The position numbers were made by a program, and so were the translations under genes. The notes beneath the pieces were generated by a model that saw only the letters and a program-made list of their open reading frames with translations, ran no database searches and had not been told where the DNA came from. Below, piece after piece: positions 1 to 10,251 of a stretch of 64,000 nt of DNA. This DNA is from Serratia marcescens (GTDB lineage: Bacteria; Pseudomonadota; Gammaproteobacteria; Enterobacterales; Enterobacteriaceae), in NCBI GenBank assembly GCA_015548865.1, contig JADMXW010000003.1, positions 62,001 through 126,000 on the forward strand, read 5' to 3'. Position 1 is the first letter of the stretch. Each line of letters starts with the position of its first letter.

Positions 1-943
1 TTGTACCGGCAAGCGTGGTAAAGACATCACCATCAAGGTGCCCATCGGTACGCGCGTGCTGGATGAAAGCACCGGAGAGGTGCTGGGTGATATGACACGC
101 CATGAACAGCGCCTGATGGTCGCTAAAGGCGGTTGGCATGGGTTAGGCAACACCCGGTTTAAATCCTCGGTCAACCGCGCACCGCGCCAGAAAACCAGCG
201 GTACAGCAGGCGAAGAGCGTTCTCTGATGCTGGAATTGTTGCTGCTGGCGGATGTCGGGATGCTGGGGCTGCCGAATGCCGGTAAATCGACGTTTATTCG
301 CGCGGTGTCTGCCGCTAAGCCCAAGGTAGCGGATTATCCGTTTACCACGTTGGTGCCTAGCCTGGGTGTGGTGCGCATGGACAGCGAGAAAAGCTTCGTT
401 GTGGCCGATATTCCTGGGTTGATCGAAGGCGCTTCCGAAGGTGCGGGTCTGGGAATTCGTTTTCTCAAACACCTGGAACGCTGTCGCGTGCTGCTGCACC
501 TGATCGACCTGGCGCCGATCGACGAATCAGATCCGGTAGAAAATGCCAAAGTGATCGTCAATGAGTTGCAGCAATACAGCGCTTCTCTGGCAGAAAAACC
601 GCGTTGGCTGGTGTTCAACAAGGTCGATCTTATCGAGAAAGAGGAAGCTGAGCAGCGTGCCAAAGCGATTGCCGAAGCATTAGGTTGGGAAGGGAAATAC
701 TACCTGATCTCTGCCGCTAACCGTTCTGGCGTTAATGCGCTGTGCTGGGATGTGATGAACTTCCTGGAAACACAACCGAAAGCTATGGCCATCGAAGAGA
801 AAGGGCCTGAAAAGGTCGAGTTCATGTGGGATGACTACCACCGTGAACAGCTGGCGGCAGTGGAAAATGAAGCCGAAGAAGAGTGGGATGATGACTGGGA
901 TGAAGATGACGACGAAGGCGTCGAAATCATCTACCAGAAGTAA
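1..943 (+). CDS. obgE: GTPase ObgE/CgtA (5' end outside window)
   Basis: Obg-family GTPase that binds the 50S ribosomal subunit and links ribosome maturation to nutrient status and chromosome partition. The reading frame is open from base 2, so about 313 C-terminal residues are present; the family length near 390 implies that roughly 75-80 residues of the glycine-rich Obg fold lie upstream. Visible elements in order are the end of the Obg domain, the P-loop GLPNAGKST (bases about 267-293), the G3 motif DIPGLIEGA, the G4 motif NKVD, and a strongly acidic Asp/Glu-rich tail typical of enterobacterial ObgE. It converges on dacB across a shared terminator. rpmA is expected just upstream, outside the window. 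Identification is secure; only the 5' end is missing. Confidence 0.97.
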   Translation, partial: CTGKRGKDITIKVPIGTRVLDESTGEVLGDMTRHEQRLMVAKGGWHGLGNTRFKSSVNRAPRQKTSGTAGEERSLMLELLLLADVGMLGLPNAGKSTFIRAVSAAKPKVADYPFTTLVPSLGVVRMDSEKSFVVADIPGLIEGASEGAGLGIRFLKHLERCRVLLHLIDLAPIDESDPVENAKVIVNELQQYSASLAEKPRWLVFNKVDLIEKEEAEQRAKAIAEALGWEGKYYLISAANRSGVNALCWDVMNFLETQPKAMAIEEKGPEKVEFMWDDYHREQLAAVENEAEEEWDDDWDEDDDEGVEIIYQK

Positions 944-997
944 TTCTCAGGCTGCGATCCTCCTTTGATGGAGGATCTTCATTGCGCGACATCTCTG

Positions 998-1029
998 GCA
1001 CGATCCCTTTTAGAGATCGTGCTTTTTTT
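998..1029 (+). terminator. Rho-independent terminator after obgE
   Basis: A perfect 8-bp stem (GCACGATC / GATCGTGC) is followed by seven T residues. It sits 55 bases past the obgE stop and just before the stop of the convergent dacB gene. Confidence 0.8.
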
Positions 1030-1032
1030 ATG

Positions 1033-2481
1033 TCAATTGCTCTGATAAATATCTTTATACAAGCGGCTTTCAAAGCGCGCCAGCGGCACGCGGCGAGCGC
1101 GCTGATCTTCGGGCGGTACAGCATAGCCCGATAAAAATTGTACGAAGGCCATGCGCTGGCCGCTGGCGGTGGTGATAAAGCCTGCGAGGTTATAAACCCC
1201 TTGTAGCGCACCGGTTTTTGCGGAAACCTTGCCGTCAACGCCAGCTTCATGCAATCCGGCACGGTACTGCAAGGTGCCGTTGTAACCCGCCAAAGGCAGC
1301 ATCTCAATGAATTTCAATTCGTTATCGTGCTGAGCAATGTATTGCAGCGCTTGCATCATCGTCGCAGGGGAAATCAAGTTATGACGCGACAGGCCTGAAC
1401 CATCAACGACAATACTGTTACCTAAATCGACACCTGCTTTCTGCCGCAGCACTTGGCGTACGGCATCGGCTCCGGCACGCCAGGTACCCGGCACGCTGAA
1501 ACGTTCGTGTCCGATGGTGCGAAAGACGGTGTCTGCAATCATGTTGTCTGATTTTTTCAGCATGACAGTCAGAAGATCATGCAATGGCGCAGATTGCGTT
1601 TGGGCAAGCACGGTACCTGCCGGTCCAGGCTGCGTTTGGCGGCGTAAGCTGCCAGTGATGCGGATATTTGCCTGTAGTAGCTCATCTTTGACAATGGCAC
1701 CGGCGTAGCTGGCACCATCCTGAATAGCAAAGGCCAGCGGCAGCGGTTCGGCTCGCTGCATCAGGCAGCCAGTGAGTGTGAAACGGTTTAGTTCTCCCGG
1801 AACCACGTCCAGTTCACAATATTGTGCATCTGAGGAGCCCTTGGCTAGCGTACGCACTTCGCTAAACATTTGTACCGGATAATAAGACGCTACACGAATG
1901 AACGCGTTATCACCCGCTTTGGGCGCACTGTACAAAGAGATAGAAAAACAGTTGCGATCGACAATGGCTGCACCCGGAGGCGCACTAAAACACTGTGTCA
2001 TATCGTTCCACGGCCAGCCTGGCGCTTTATCGTGGCTGGCGAACACCGAGGTATCAATCATGACATCACCGGTGATTTCCTGCACACCACGTTTTTTCAG
2101 TTCAGCGACCATATTACGCAACTGCTGCCGCTTCAACGTGGGATCGCCGCTAAAACGCACTACCAGATTACCGTGCAATTTTCCCCCATTTATCGCGCCG
2201 CGGCTTTCCAACGTGGTGATGAAGCGGTAATCTGGGCCCAATTGTAGCAAGGCGGCCAGGGCCGTTAAGACTTTCTGGGTACTGGCGGGTAACGCCATCT
2301 GTTCACTGTTGTAAGCCACTGTGGGGCTGCTGGCTCCCACTTTTTGCGCCAAAAACGCCAAATTAGCGCCATCCGGCAAGTATTGAATGTGATCGTTAAT
2401 GCTTGCCGCATGAGCCAGCATAACGTGGCTCTGTAGCACAACTGCGCAGGCAAGTCCGGAAAAAGTCGATAAAAAACGCAT
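1033..2481 (-). CDS. dacB: D-alanyl-D-alanine carboxypeptidase/endopeptidase, PBP4
   Basis: Class C low-molecular-weight penicillin-binding protein (peptidase family S13) that trims peptide stems and cleaves cross-links in periplasmic peptidoglycan. The 482-residue product starts with a Sec signal peptide (about residues 1-25, cleavage near AHA-ASI). The catalytic triad motifs are visible: SxxK at S67-T-Q-K70, SxN at S311-D-N313 and KTG at K422-T-G424. The long insertion between SxxK and SxN is characteristic of PBP4. Length agrees with E. coli DacB (477). It is transcribed alone, divergent from greA and convergent with obgE. Confidence 0.96.
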   Translation of the reverse strand: MRFLSTFSGLACAVVLQSHVMLAHAASINDHIQYLPDGANLAFLAQKVGASSPTVAYNSEQMALPASTQKVLTALAALLQLGPDYRFITTLESRGAINGGKLHGNLVVRFSGDPTLKRQQLRNMVAELKKRGVQEITGDVMIDTSVFASHDKAPGWPWNDMTQCFSAPPGAAIVDRNCFSISLYSAPKAGDNAFIRVASYYPVQMFSEVRTLAKGSSDAQYCELDVVPGELNRFTLTGCLMQRAEPLPLAFAIQDGASYAGAIVKDELLQANIRITGSLRRQTQPGPAGTVLAQTQSAPLHDLLTVMLKKSDNMIADTVFRTIGHERFSVPGTWRAGADAVRQVLRQKAGVDLGNSIVVDGSGLSRHNLISPATMMQALQYIAQHDNELKFIEMLPLAGYNGTLQYRAGLHEAGVDGKVSAKTGALQGVYNLAGFITTASGQRMAFVQFLSGYAVPPEDQRARRVPLARFESRLYKDIYQSN

Positions 2482-2597
2482 AATCTCAGCTTACAACAGG
2501 GTAACGTGGGGTCATACTACGGCGCAATGCGGTCTAAAGTAAACGATGACCCTTACGGAACTCTGGGTTAAAATACGTATCAAAATGCAAAATCGCT

Positions 2598-2638
2598 CCT
2601 GACCTGAAACCTTGTTCCGGGTCAGGTTACTTTTGTTT
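2598..2638 (+). terminator. hairpin with T-rich tail in the greA leader
   Basis: A 7-bp stem (CCTGACC / GGTCAGG, bases 2598-2604 and 2620-2626) is followed by a T-rich stretch about 105 bases before the greA start codon. In E. coli the greA leader contains an early terminator that yields the GraL small RNAs; this hairpin sits in the equivalent place. Function here is inferred from position. Confidence 0.5.
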
Positions 2639-2741
2639 ATTGCCAGGGAGCGCTGGCACACCGACTGTCTGTCGCATCGTTCGTTGAAGCGTCAGGATGA
2701 CGATAATGAAAGTCTTACGCGTTTCTTAGAGGTTTGAAGAT

Positions 2742-3218
2742 ATGAAACAATTTCCGATGACATTACGTGGTGCAGAAAAACTACGTGAAGAGCTGGAATA
2801 CTTGAAAGGCACTCGCCGTCCGGAAATCATTGCGGCGATTGCAGAAGCCCGCGAACACGGCGATTTGAAAGAAAACGCTGAATATCACGCTGCGCGTGAA
2901 CAGCAGGGTTTTTGCGAAGGACGAATTCAGGAAATTGAAGCCAAATTGTCCAATGCGCAAGTGATTGATGTGACGAAAATGCCGGCCAATGGTCGCGTAA
3001 TTTTTGGTGCAACGGTGTCAGTGATGAACTTGGACACGGAAGAAGAGCAGACCTACCGTATCGTGGGTGATGACGAAGCGGATTTCAAACAGAACCTGAT
3101 TTCTGTGAACTCACCCATTGCCCGCGGCCTGATCGCTAAAGAGCAGGATGATGTTGTGACCATCAGAACGCCAGGTGGCCTGGTTGAGTACGAGATACTG
3201 AAGGTCGAATACCTGTAA
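2742..3218 (+). CDS. greA: transcription elongation factor GreA
   Basis: Transcript-cleavage factor that enters the RNA polymerase secondary channel and stimulates cleavage of backtracked RNA. The 158-residue product matches the family length exactly. The N-terminal coiled-coil hairpin (about residues 1-75) carries the acidic tip residues D41 and E44 in [11 protein letters not shown], which coordinate the catalytic Mg2+. The C-terminal half is the FKBP-like polymerase-binding domain. The start ATG follows an AGAGGT Shine-Dalgarno sequence. It lies between dacB (divergent) and yhbY (convergent), as in E. coli. Confidence 0.98.
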   Translation: MKQFPMTLRGAEKLREELEYLKGTRRPEIIAAIAEAREHGDLKENAEYHAAREQQGFCEGRIQEIEAKLSNAQVIDVTKMPANGRVIFGATVSVMNLDTEEEQTYRIVGDDEADFKQNLISVNSPIARGLIAKEQDDVVTIRTPGGLVEYEILKVEYL

Positions 3219-3254
3219 TCGTCGATTAAATCGGCAAATTGTGTAAAGAAAAGC

Positions 3255-3280
3255 AAAAGGCCGCATGCGGCCTTTTCTCT
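3255..3280 (+). terminator. terminator after greA
   Basis: AAAAGGCCGCATGCGGCCTTTT forms a self-complementary hairpin, flanked by A and T runs, so it can act in both directions between greA and yhbY. Confidence 0.75.
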
Positions 3281-3334
3281 AACGAATGGGCATGGCACCT
3301 TTTCGTTAAATGTGAAACACGGTGATATAATTGG

Positions 3335-3628
3335 TTACTTGGGTAACACAATTTTACGTTCTTTCGTCGGGCGATACAGAACCAGCGTATGACCGATAAC
3401 CTGAACGTTGCAGGCACCGGTTTCGCGGATAATGGCTTCAACAATCAATGCCTTAGTATCCCGATCTTCAGTTGCAATTTTTACTTTGATCAGCTCATGA
3501 TGTTCTAGTGACTGTTCAATTTCGGCCAGAACACCTTCGGTAAGGCCATTATTACCCAGCATAACTACCGGTTTTAGCGGGTGAGCCAGGCCTTTCAAGT
3601 GCTGTTTTTGTTTGTTGCTTAGGTTCAT
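3335..3628 (-). CDS. yhbY: ribosome assembly RNA-binding protein YhbY (CRS1/YhbY fold)
   Basis: Small CRM-domain RNA-binding protein associated with pre-50S ribosomal particles. Starting at the ATG whose top base is 3628 gives 97 residues beginning MNLSNKQKQHLKG, the same length and start as the E. coli protein. A further in-frame ATG at 3667 would add 13 residues with no family support. The central GNNGLTEGVLAEIE segment corresponds to the conserved GxxG loop of the CRM domain. It is divergent from rlmE and convergent with greA. Confidence 0.95.
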   Translation of the reverse strand: MNLSNKQKQHLKGLAHPLKPVVMLGNNGLTEGVLAEIEQSLEHHELIKVKIATEDRDTKALIVEAIIRETGACNVQVIGHTLVLYRPTKERKIVLPK

Positions 3629-3813
3629 GTGTCTTTTTTGCTTAGGTTGGGATTGAAAACGGGGCATTCTACCGCCATCTCATCATTATAACCAATTTGG
3701 TGATGTCGATGGGCCGATCTTTAGCGGTGTTGGTGTTGAGCAATACCGGTTGTAAATAGCAAACGGGCTGTTAATGGCAAGTTGGTTGTAAATGACAAAG
3801 AGTTGGAAAGTCG

Positions 3814-4443
3814 ATGGCAAATAAAAAGCGTTCTGCAAGTTCCAGTCGCTGGCTGCAGGAACACTTTAGCGATAAATATGTGCAACAGGCGCAGAAAAAG
3901 GGGCTACGCTCTCGCGCTTGGTTTAAACTGGATGAAATACAGCGCACCGACAAACTGTTCAAACCGGGAATGACCGTGGTAGATCTGGGAGCAGCTCCCG
4001 GTGGGTGGTCTCAATACGTGGTGACGCAGATCGGCAATGCAGGCAGGATTATTGCCTGCGATATTTTACCGATGGATCCTATCGTTGGTGTCGATTTCCT
4101 TCAAGGCGATTTTCGTGATGAATTAGTGCTTAACGCCTTGATGGAGCGGGTTGGGGATAATAAAGTTCAGGTTGTGATGTCAGACATGGCACCCAACATG
4201 AGCGGAACCCCTGCCGTGGATATTCCAAGGGCCATGTATCTGGTTGAGTTGGCGTTGGAAATGTGTCGGGATGTTCTGGCACCGGGCGGAAGTTTCTTGG
4301 TGAAGGTCTTTCAGGGAGATGGTTTTGATGAATATCTGCGACAAATTCGCTCCCTGTTCACAACAGTGAAGATTCGTAAGCCTGATGCTTCACGCGCTCG
4401 TTCGCGTGAGGTGTACATTGTAGCGACAGGGCGTAAACTGTAG
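3814..4443 (+). CDS. rlmE: 23S rRNA 2'-O-methyltransferase (U2552)
   Basis: RlmE (FtsJ/RrmJ) uses S-adenosylmethionine to methylate the ribose of U2552 in the A-loop of 23S rRNA, a late step in 50S assembly. The 209 residues match the E. coli length. The SAM-binding motif [13 protein letters not shown] is clear, K38 of the catalytic K-D-K-E tetrad is at its usual position, and SDMAPNMSG supplies the Asp. It is followed by ftsH after 47 bases, and the two are probably one heat-inducible operon as in E. coli. Confidence 0.97.
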   Translation: MANKKRSASSSRWLQEHFSDKYVQQAQKKGLRSRAWFKLDEIQRTDKLFKPGMTVVDLGAAPGGWSQYVVTQIGNAGRIIACDILPMDPIVGVDFLQGDFRDELVLNALMERVGDNKVQVVMSDMAPNMSGTPAVDIPRAMYLVELALEMCRDVLAPGGSFLVKVFQGDGFDEYLRQIRSLFTTVKIRKPDASRARSREVYIVATGRKL

Positions 4444-4490
4444 TACCCTAACGCTGACTTTTAACACAGTTGTAATATGAGGTTAATCCA

Positions 4491-6383
4491 TTGAGTGACA
4501 TGGCTAAAAACCTGATTCTCTGGCTCGTCATCGCAGTGGTGCTGATGTCCGTATTCCAGAGCTTTGGGCCCAGCGAGTCAAATGGCCGCCGGGTGGATTA
4601 TTCTACCTTCTTGACAGAGGTGAATCAGGAGCAGGTCCGTGAAACGCGTATTAACGGGCGTGAGATCAACGTTACAAGAAAAGATGGCAACCGTTATACG
4701 ACCTTTATTCCTGTTAACGATCCCAAGCTACTGGATAACCTGCTGACCAAGAATGTGAAAGTGGTGGGTGAGCCGCCGGAAGAGCCGAGCCTGCTTGCAT
4801 CGATCTTCATCTCTTGGTTCCCAATGCTGTTGCTGATTGGCGTTTGGATTTTCTTTATGCGCCAAATGCAAGGCGGTGGCGGTAAAGGCGCCATGTCTTT
4901 TGGCAAAAGCAAAGCGCGCATGTTGACGGAAGATCAAATCAAAACCACGTTTGCTGATGTCGCTGGCTGTGATGAAGCCAAAGAAGAAGTGAGCGAACTG
5001 GTGGAGTACCTGCGTGAGCCGAGCCGCTTCCAGAAACTGGGCGGTAAAATTCCGAAAGGCATTCTGATGGTGGGGCCTCCTGGGACGGGTAAAACGTTGC
5101 TTGCCAAAGCCATCGCTGGCGAAGCCAAAGTGCCCTTCTTCACCATTTCCGGTTCTGACTTCGTCGAAATGTTCGTCGGTGTCGGTGCTTCACGTGTGCG
5201 TGACATGTTTGAGCAGGCGAAGAAAGCGGCGCCTTGCATCATCTTTATCGATGAAATCGATGCCGTAGGTCGTCAACGTGGTGCGGGTCTGGGCGGCGGT
5301 CATGACGAACGTGAGCAAACCCTGAACCAGATGCTGGTTGAGATGGATGGTTTTGAAGGCAACGAAGGCATTATCGTGATCGCCGCAACTAACCGTCCTG
5401 ACGTGCTTGACCCTGCACTGTTGCGTCCGGGCCGTTTTGACCGTCAGGTCGTTGTTGGTCTGCCGGATGTACGTGGCCGTGAGCAAATTCTGAAAGTGCA
5501 TATGCGCCGTGTTCCGTTGGCGACGGATATCGATGCATCAGTCATTGCGCGCGGTACGCCAGGCTTCTCTGGTGCTGATTTGGCGAACCTGGTGAACGAA
5601 GCAGCGTTGTTTGCTGCGCGCGGTAACAAGCGCGTTGTCTCCATGGTTGAGTTTGAGAAAGCCAAAGACAAGATCATGATGGGCGCAGAGCGCCGCTCTA
5701 TGGTGATGACGGAAGAGCAGAAAGAATCTACCGCCTATCATGAAGCGGGCCACGCCATTATCGGGCGTTTGGTGCCGGAACACGATCCCGTGCACAAAGT
5801 TACCATTATTCCGCGTGGACGTGCGCTAGGTGTGACGTTCTTCCTGCCGGAAGGTGATGCAATCAGTGCGAGCCGTCAAAAGTTGGAGAGCCAAATTTCC
5901 ACACTTTACGGCGGTCGTCTGGCGGAAGAGATTATCTATGGTCCGGCCAAGGTTTCGACCGGAGCTTCCAACGATATCAAAGTGGCGACGTCTATTGCGC
6001 GTAACATGGTAACGCAGTGGGGCTTCTCGGAAAAACTGGGCCCGTTGTTGTACGCTGAAGAAGAAGGTGAAGTGTTCCTGGGCCGCTCTGTGGCTAAGGC
6101 GAAACACATGTCTGATGAGACGGCGCGCATCATCGATCAGGAAGTGAAACTGCTGATTGAACGTAACTATGTGCGTGCGCGTGAGCTGTTGATGGCGAAT
6201 ATGGATGTGCTGCATGCCATGAAGGATGCGCTGATGAAGTATGAGACCATTGATGCACCGCAGATCGATGACCTGATGTTGCGTCGCGACGTTCGGCCAC
6301 CGGCTGGATGGGAAACACCGTCAGCCAGCAGCAGTGAGCCGGGCAATGGCGGCGGTACGCCGACTGCTGCACAGCCAAGCTGA
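4491..6383 (+). CDS. ftsH: ATP-dependent zinc metalloprotease FtsH
   Basis: Membrane-anchored hexameric AAA+ protease that degrades misassembled membrane proteins and regulators such as LpxC and sigma-32. Order of elements: N-terminal transmembrane helix, periplasmic domain, second transmembrane helix (about residues 100-125), AAA+ module with Walker A GPPGTGKT (195-202) and Walker B IIFIDEID, then the zinc-protease motif HEAGH (417-421). A TTG start at 4491 is favoured over the ATG at 4500 because the TGAGGT Shine-Dalgarno (4478-4483) is 7 bases from TTG but 16 from ATG. The product is 630 residues; the Gly/Ala/Pro-rich tail is slightly shorter than in E. coli. Confidence 0.97.
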   Translation: MSDMAKNLILWLVIAVVLMSVFQSFGPSESNGRRVDYSTFLTEVNQEQVRETRINGREINVTRKDGNRYTTFIPVNDPKLLDNLLTKNVKVVGEPPEEPSLLASIFISWFPMLLLIGVWIFFMRQMQGGGGKGAMSFGKSKARMLTEDQIKTTFADVAGCDEAKEEVSELVEYLREPSRFQKLGGKIPKGILMVGPPGTGKTLLAKAIAGEAKVPFFTISGSDFVEMFVGVGASRVRDMFEQAKKAAPCIIFIDEIDAVGRQRGAGLGGGHDEREQTLNQMLVEMDGFEGNEGIIVIAATNRPDVLDPALLRPGRFDRQVVVGLPDVRGREQILKVHMRRVPLATDIDASVIARGTPGFSGADLANLVNEAALFAARGNKRVVSMVEFEKAKDKIMMGAERRSMVMTEEQKESTAYHEAGHAIIGRLVPEHDPVHKVTIIPRGRALGVTFFLPEGDAISASRQKLESQISTLYGGRLAEEIIYGPAKVSTGASNDIKVATSIARNMVTQWGFSEKLGPLLYAEEEGEVFLGRSVAKAKHMSDETARIIDQEVKLLIERNYVRARELLMANMDVLHAMKDALMKYETIDAPQIDDLMLRRDVRPPAGWETPSASSSEPGNGGGTPTAAQPS

Positions 6384-6415
6384 TAAGCGAGATGTGCAAC
6401 CTACAGCTTGCACGG

Positions 6416-6582
6416 TTATACCCTAAATAATTCCTGTTGCAGGAAGGCGGTAAGTTATTCGGGTGACAAATCTGCCGGGAGCCGATTTGAACGCTGCTTG
6501 CAGCGGCCTCGTGAGAGGTGAGGTCCAGAGATGGCCTGAATAACACGAACGCACACTTGCAACGTGAAGTATGACGGTTATA
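6416..6582. repeat. long intergenic palindromic repeat, copy 1
   Basis: Begins TATACCCTAAATAATT and ends with the near-complement GTGAAGTATGACGGTTATA. The same end sequences flank related elements at 46147-46208, 47973-48037, 48588-48767, 52746-52884, 57834-57916 and 63322-63450. The interior of this copy is diverged. It resembles a non-autonomous miniature inverted-repeat element of Enterobacterales. Confidence 0.75.
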
Positions 6583-6635
6583 GCAGCGTTATGTGATGGT
6601 GTTGTCTGGTCATAGCGTTGTTGACCACCTCCTTT

Positions 6636-6660
6636 AAAACCCCGGCTTGCCGGGGTTTTT
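6636..6660 (+). terminator. terminator upstream of folP
   Basis: AAAACCCCGGCTTGCCGGGG is followed by five Ts: a strong GC hairpin 33 bases before the folP start. It ends ftsH transcription or attenuates read-through into folP. Confidence 0.85.
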
Positions 6661-6693
6661 CTTTGTTTATAAACTGGTTATTAAAGGAAGACG

Positions 6694-7530
6694 GTGATGA
6701 AGCTAATTGCCCGTGATGCCATTCTGGATCTCACTCATCCTCAGGTGATGGGGATTCTCAACGTGACACCAGACTCATTTTCTGACGGTGGAAAATACAC
6801 TGCGCTTGATGAAGCAATACGCCATGCACAAGAGATGGTGAATGCGGGGGCCACTCTGATTGATATCGGCGGTGAGTCTACTCGTCCCGGAGCAGCAGAT
6901 GTCAGTGTGCAGGAAGAGTTGGATCGCGTTATTCCTGTGGTTGAAGCGTTAGCGACACGCTTTGATGCCTGGCTTTCCGTGGATACATCCAAACCCGAGG
7001 TGATTACTGCTGCGGCACAGGCCGGTGCGCATCTGATAAACGATATTCGTTCATTGCAGGAGCCGGGAGCGCTTGAAGCCGCGGCGGCAACGGGACTGCC
7101 GATTTGCCTGATGCATATGCAAGGCCAGCCGAAAACCATGCAACATAACCCCCACTACGATGATGTGGTGGCTGAGGTGAACGCTTATTTCCAACAGCAG
7201 ATTGCACGCTGCGCCGAGGTTGGCATTGAAAAAGATCGCCTGCTGTTGGATCCGGGATTCGGTTTTGGCAAGAATTTATCGCATAATTATCGCCTCCTGG
7301 CACATTTGCAGGAATTGCATCACTTTGGTTTACCGCTGCTGGTTGGGATGTCGAGAAAATCCATGGTGGGACAACTGCTCAATGTTCCCCCACTCCAGCG
7401 CGTACATGGTAGCGTTGCCTGTGCGGTCATTGCCGCGATGCAGGGGGCGCATATTATCCGCGTACACGATGTGAAAGCGACGGTGGACGCTATGCGAGTT
7501 GTCGAGGCCACGTTGGCAGAGAAGGAATAA
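6694..7530 (+). CDS. folP: dihydropteroate synthase
   Basis: Condenses p-aminobenzoate with dihydropterin pyrophosphate in folate synthesis; target of sulfonamides. The 278-residue protein has the pterin-binding signatures GILNVTPDSFSDGG and IDIGGESTRPGA and the later SRKS motif. The start is MMKL; the second ATG (6697) is equally possible. glmM begins 6 bases after the stop, so folP-glmM form an operon as in E. coli. Confidence 0.97.
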   Translation: MMKLIARDAILDLTHPQVMGILNVTPDSFSDGGKYTALDEAIRHAQEMVNAGATLIDIGGESTRPGAADVSVQEELDRVIPVVEALATRFDAWLSVDTSKPEVITAAAQAGAHLINDIRSLQEPGALEAAAATGLPICLMHMQGQPKTMQHNPHYDDVVAEVNAYFQQQIARCAEVGIEKDRLLLDPGFGFGKNLSHNYRLLAHLQELHHFGLPLLVGMSRKSMVGQLLNVPPLQRVHGSVACAVIAAMQGAHIIRVHDVKATVDAMRVVEATLAEKE

Positions 7531-7536
7531 CAACGA

Positions 7537-8874
7537 ATGAGTAACCGCAAATATTTTGGTACAGATGGTGTGCGTGGCAAAGTGGGGGAAACGCCCATTA
7601 CCCCAGATTTTGTGCTAAAGCTTGGCTGGGCTGCCGGTAAGGTACTGGCAAGCCACGGATCGCGCAAAATCATCATCGGGAAAGATACGCGCATTTCTGG
7701 CTACATGCTGGAGTCCGCTTTGGAAGCAGGCCTTGCAGCAGCAGGGTTATCGGCCTCCTTCACCGGCCCGATGCCGACACCCGCCGTAGCGTATTTGACG
7801 CGCACCTTCCGTGCTGAAGCGGGCATTGTTATCTCTGCATCGCATAATCCCTACTATGACAACGGTATCAAGTTTTTTTCCATCGACGGAACGAAATTGC
7901 CGGATGAAGTGGAAGAGGCGATTGAAGCTGAGCTGGATAAGCCGCTGACTTGCGTGGAGTCGGCAGAATTGGGTAAAGCAAATCGTATTGTGGATGCCGC
8001 TGGGCGTTATATCGAGTTTTGTAAAAGTACCTTCCCGAACGAACTGAGCCTCAGTGGATTAAAAATCGTGGTGGATTGTGCTAACGGTGCAACCTACCAC
8101 ATTGCCCCAAGCGTGTTGCGTGAACTTGGCGCGAAAGTGATTGCCATTGGTTGTGAGCCTGATGGCATGAATATCAATGAATCCTGCGGTGCAACAGATG
8201 TGCGCCAGCTTCAATCTCGCGTGCTGGCGGAGAAGGCGGATATTGGTCTGGCGTTTGACGGTGATGGCGATCGGTTGATCATGGTGGATCATGAGGGCAA
8301 TAAGGTCGATGGCGATCAGATCCTCTATATCATCGCGCGTGAAGGATTACGTCAGGGACAATTACGCGGCGGCGCTGTAGGCACGTTGATGAGCAACATG
8401 GGCCTGGAGCTGGCATTGAAGCAACTGGGCATCCCCTTTGCCCGAGCCAAAGTGGGCGATCGCTACGTGCTGGAAAAAATGCAGGAGAAGGGGTGGCGCA
8501 TCGGCGCTGAAAACTCCGGGCACGTCATTTTGTTGGATAAAACCACCACGGGAGACGGCATTATTGCGGGGCTTCAGGTACTGACTGCTATGGTGCGCAA
8601 TCATATGTCACTGCACGACCTCTGTAGCGGTATGAAATTGTTTCCGCAGGTGTTGGTCAACGTGCGCTTTACAGGTAATAGCGATCCGCTGGAAAGCGAT
8701 AACGTAAAAAACGTTGTGCTTGAGGTGGAGAAAACGTTGGCCGGACGTGGTCGCGTACTGTTGCGTAAGTCAGGTACAGAGCCGCTTATCAGAGTGATGG
8801 TAGAAGGGGAAGATGAAGCGATAGTTATCAGTCTTGCTAATCAGATTGCGGATGTCGTCAAGGCTACACATTAA
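7537..8874 (+). CDS. glmM: phosphoglucosamine mutase
   Basis: Interconverts glucosamine-6-phosphate and glucosamine-1-phosphate, the committed route to UDP-GlcNAc for peptidoglycan and lipopolysaccharide. At 445 residues it matches E. coli GlmM. The catalytic phosphoserine is S102 in [11 protein letters not shown], the metal loop is DGDGDR, and the substrate loop near the C-terminus is [15 protein letters not shown]. It is co-transcribed with folP, which ends 6 bases upstream. Confidence 0.98.
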   Translation: MSNRKYFGTDGVRGKVGETPITPDFVLKLGWAAGKVLASHGSRKIIIGKDTRISGYMLESALEAGLAAAGLSASFTGPMPTPAVAYLTRTFRAEAGIVISASHNPYYDNGIKFFSIDGTKLPDEVEEAIEAELDKPLTCVESAELGKANRIVDAAGRYIEFCKSTFPNELSLSGLKIVVDCANGATYHIAPSVLRELGAKVIAIGCEPDGMNINESCGATDVRQLQSRVLAEKADIGLAFDGDGDRLIMVDHEGNKVDGDQILYIIAREGLRQGQLRGGAVGTLMSNMGLELALKQLGIPFARAKVGDRYVLEKMQEKGWRIGAENSGHVILLDKTTTGDGIIAGLQVLTAMVRNHMSLHDLCSGMKLFPQVLVNVRFTGNSDPLESDNVKNVVLEVEKTLAGRGRVLLRKSGTEPLIRVMVEGEDEAIVISLANQIADVVKATH

Positions 8875-8888
8875 TTTCTCGCGTGTTG

Positions 8889-8920
8889 GGTTGTCTTCGT
8901 GAGCGCTAGTGGAGACAACC
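8889..8920 (+). other. hairpin in the glmM-secG gap
   Basis: An 8-bp perfect stem (GGTTGTCT / AGACAACC) starts 15 bases after the glmM stop. There is no T run, so it may be a weak or Rho-assisted end, or an mRNA 3' stabiliser. Nothing else is recognised up to the secG start at 9125. Confidence 0.4.
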
Positions 8921-9124
8921 TCCGTGCCCTTTGATGGGTTTAGCCGTTTTTTTCCGCAATCGCATTGATCTCTCTAAAATACACTTGCGTCGCCAAGAGG
9001 GTTTGGTTAGTATTCAGACCCGCTCTACCAGGGACATTCGCTGTCCGCGAGCGAGATGTGTGCGGTTTACCGCGAGAATTCAGCATCCTCATCTGATGAT
9101 GGGGAAACAGTTACGGGTACTATC

Positions 9125-9460
9125 ATGTACGAAGCTCTTTTAGTCATTTTCCTGTTGGTTGCATTAGGCCTGGTAGGTCTGATTATGCTGCAACAAGGTA
9201 AAGGTGCTGATATGGGTGCCTCGTTCGGAGCTGGGGCATCGGCAACGTTGTTCGGTTCGAGCGGTTCCGGTAACTTTATGACACGTATGACCGCAGCGTT
9301 GGCGACGTTGTTTTTCGTCCTCAGCTTGGTCTTAGGGAACATGAGTTCACATCAGGGTAAAAGCGGCAGTGAGTGGGATAATCTGAGCCAACCAGCTCAG
9401 GTTGAACAGCCTGCGACGCCAGTAGCACCTGCTGCACCTGCGAGTGACATTCCCAAGTAA
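9125..9460 (+). CDS. secG: SecYEG translocon subunit SecG
   Basis: Two-helix inner-membrane subunit that aids SecA cycling in protein export. The start chosen (MYEALLVIFLLVALG, ATG at 9125) gives 111 residues, one more than E. coli SecG. An in-frame ATG at 9056 would add a polar, non-conserved leader and is rejected. Transmembrane helices lie at about residues 3-22 and 52-72, with the conserved cytosolic loop LQQGKGADMGASFGAGAS between them. The tail is Ala/Pro-rich. tRNA-Leu follows 16 bases after the stop, as in E. coli. Confidence 0.96.
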   Translation: MYEALLVIFLLVALGLVGLIMLQQGKGADMGASFGAGASATLFGSSGSGNFMTRMTAALATLFFVLSLVLGNMSSHQGKSGSEWDNLSQPAQVEQPATPVAPAAPASDIPK

Positions 9461-9476
9461 TTGGTAGATTTCGGAT

Positions 9477-9563
9477 GCCGAGGTGGTGGAATTGGTAGAC
9501 ACGCTACCTTGAGGTGGTAGTGCCCGATTGGGCTTACGGGTTCAAGTCCCGTCCTCGGTACCA
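9477..9563 (+). tRNA. leuU: tRNA-Leu (anticodon GAG)
   Basis: An 87-nt class II tRNA with acceptor stem GCCGAGG/CCTCGGT, encoded CCA, a long variable arm (TGCCCGATTGGGCT) and anticodon GAG at 9511-9513. It is nearly identical to E. coli leuU and sits in the same place after secG. In E. coli metY follows at once; here about 3.5 kb of accessory DNA intervenes. Confidence 0.98.
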
Positions 9564-9567
9564 ATAT

Positions 9568-9598
9568 TAAAAAAGACGTCAATAGACGTCTTTTTTTA
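9568..9598 (+). terminator. terminator after leuU
   Basis: AGACGTC-AATA-GACGTCT stem flanked by an A run and seven Ts, directly after the tRNA. It isolates leuU from the accessory region downstream. Confidence 0.85.
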
Positions 9599-9751
9599 TT
9601 TCCTATGCCATGGATGTATTGATTTTCCCTTCGGTTCTCACACACCACACATTCTCAATTCGATTAATATCAACGGATTCATTTAAGGTCGGGTGCTGGT
9701 GTGTATTCTGTCAGAGAGCCCTGATGCCTGAGTGACACCAGGGCGGTGATG

Positions 9752-10220
9752 TTAAAAGGATTGTAACGAAGAAATCTTCCCTTGCTGCCATTCACTTTCA
9801 GACTGGTACAGCGCCTTGCTAATATCGGCCAGCTTGTCGGAGGGTAAGGTTTTCGGCAGTAAGTCCAGCCCGACACTCGAGATAATCTGTCCGTAAGTGT
9901 TACGCAGTTCCGCATAAGCGCGGTCTTGGCGCAGATCGGCATTCAGTGCGTTAAGTTCCCCTTGAATCAGTTGCAATTCGCCGATGCTGTTGGCTTGGTA
10001 GCGATTTCTCAACTGCTGCGTGATTTGGTTATCCAAATCACGCCTGCTGGCTGCGCGGTGTGCTTTCCGCCTTAGTTATCGGGTCACTGGTGACGGCACA
10101 ACCGCTGAGCGCTACCACTAATAGACTCAGGCTAAAAAGCTTACGGCCTTTTATCACTATGTTACTGCTACCCACCGTGGTCATTGCTGACAACTGATTT
10201 ACCATAAATGTATTCATCAT
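9752..10220 (-). pseudogene. TolC-family outer-membrane lipoprotein, internally deleted
   Basis: The ATG with top base 10220 opens a lipoprotein leader that ends in the lipobox LSGC, followed by AVTSDPITKAES, and then hits a stop at 10038. In a different frame, from about 10045 down to 9752, runs a segment (IRNRYQ-like start, then QANSIGELQLIQGELNAL and YGQIISSVGLDLLP) typical of the C-terminal helices of TolC-type type I secretion channels. The two halves are joined by a large deletion plus frameshift, leaving about 155 codons of the usual 450 or so. It lies directly after an adhesin remnant read in the same direction, the usual arrangement for a type I secretion adhesin locus. No ABC exporter or fusion protein gene remains. 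Confidence 0.75.
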
Positions 10221-10251
10221 TAAGTTAGTGCCTTCTGCTGTGGTCTTGTTG

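Larger units (their letters stand above)
6384..6693. other. ftsH-folP intergenic region with palindromic repeat
   Basis: About 310 bases without a credible gene. Most is a copy of the long intergenic repeat (6416-6582), followed by a strong terminator (6636-6660) that separates ftsH from folP. E. coli has a much shorter gap here. Confidence 0.7.

Noticed and set aside
9397-9648. Minus-strand frame with RTGLEPVSPIG across leuU
   Set aside because: A classic spurious translation of an antisense tRNA-Leu; the tRNA is certain.
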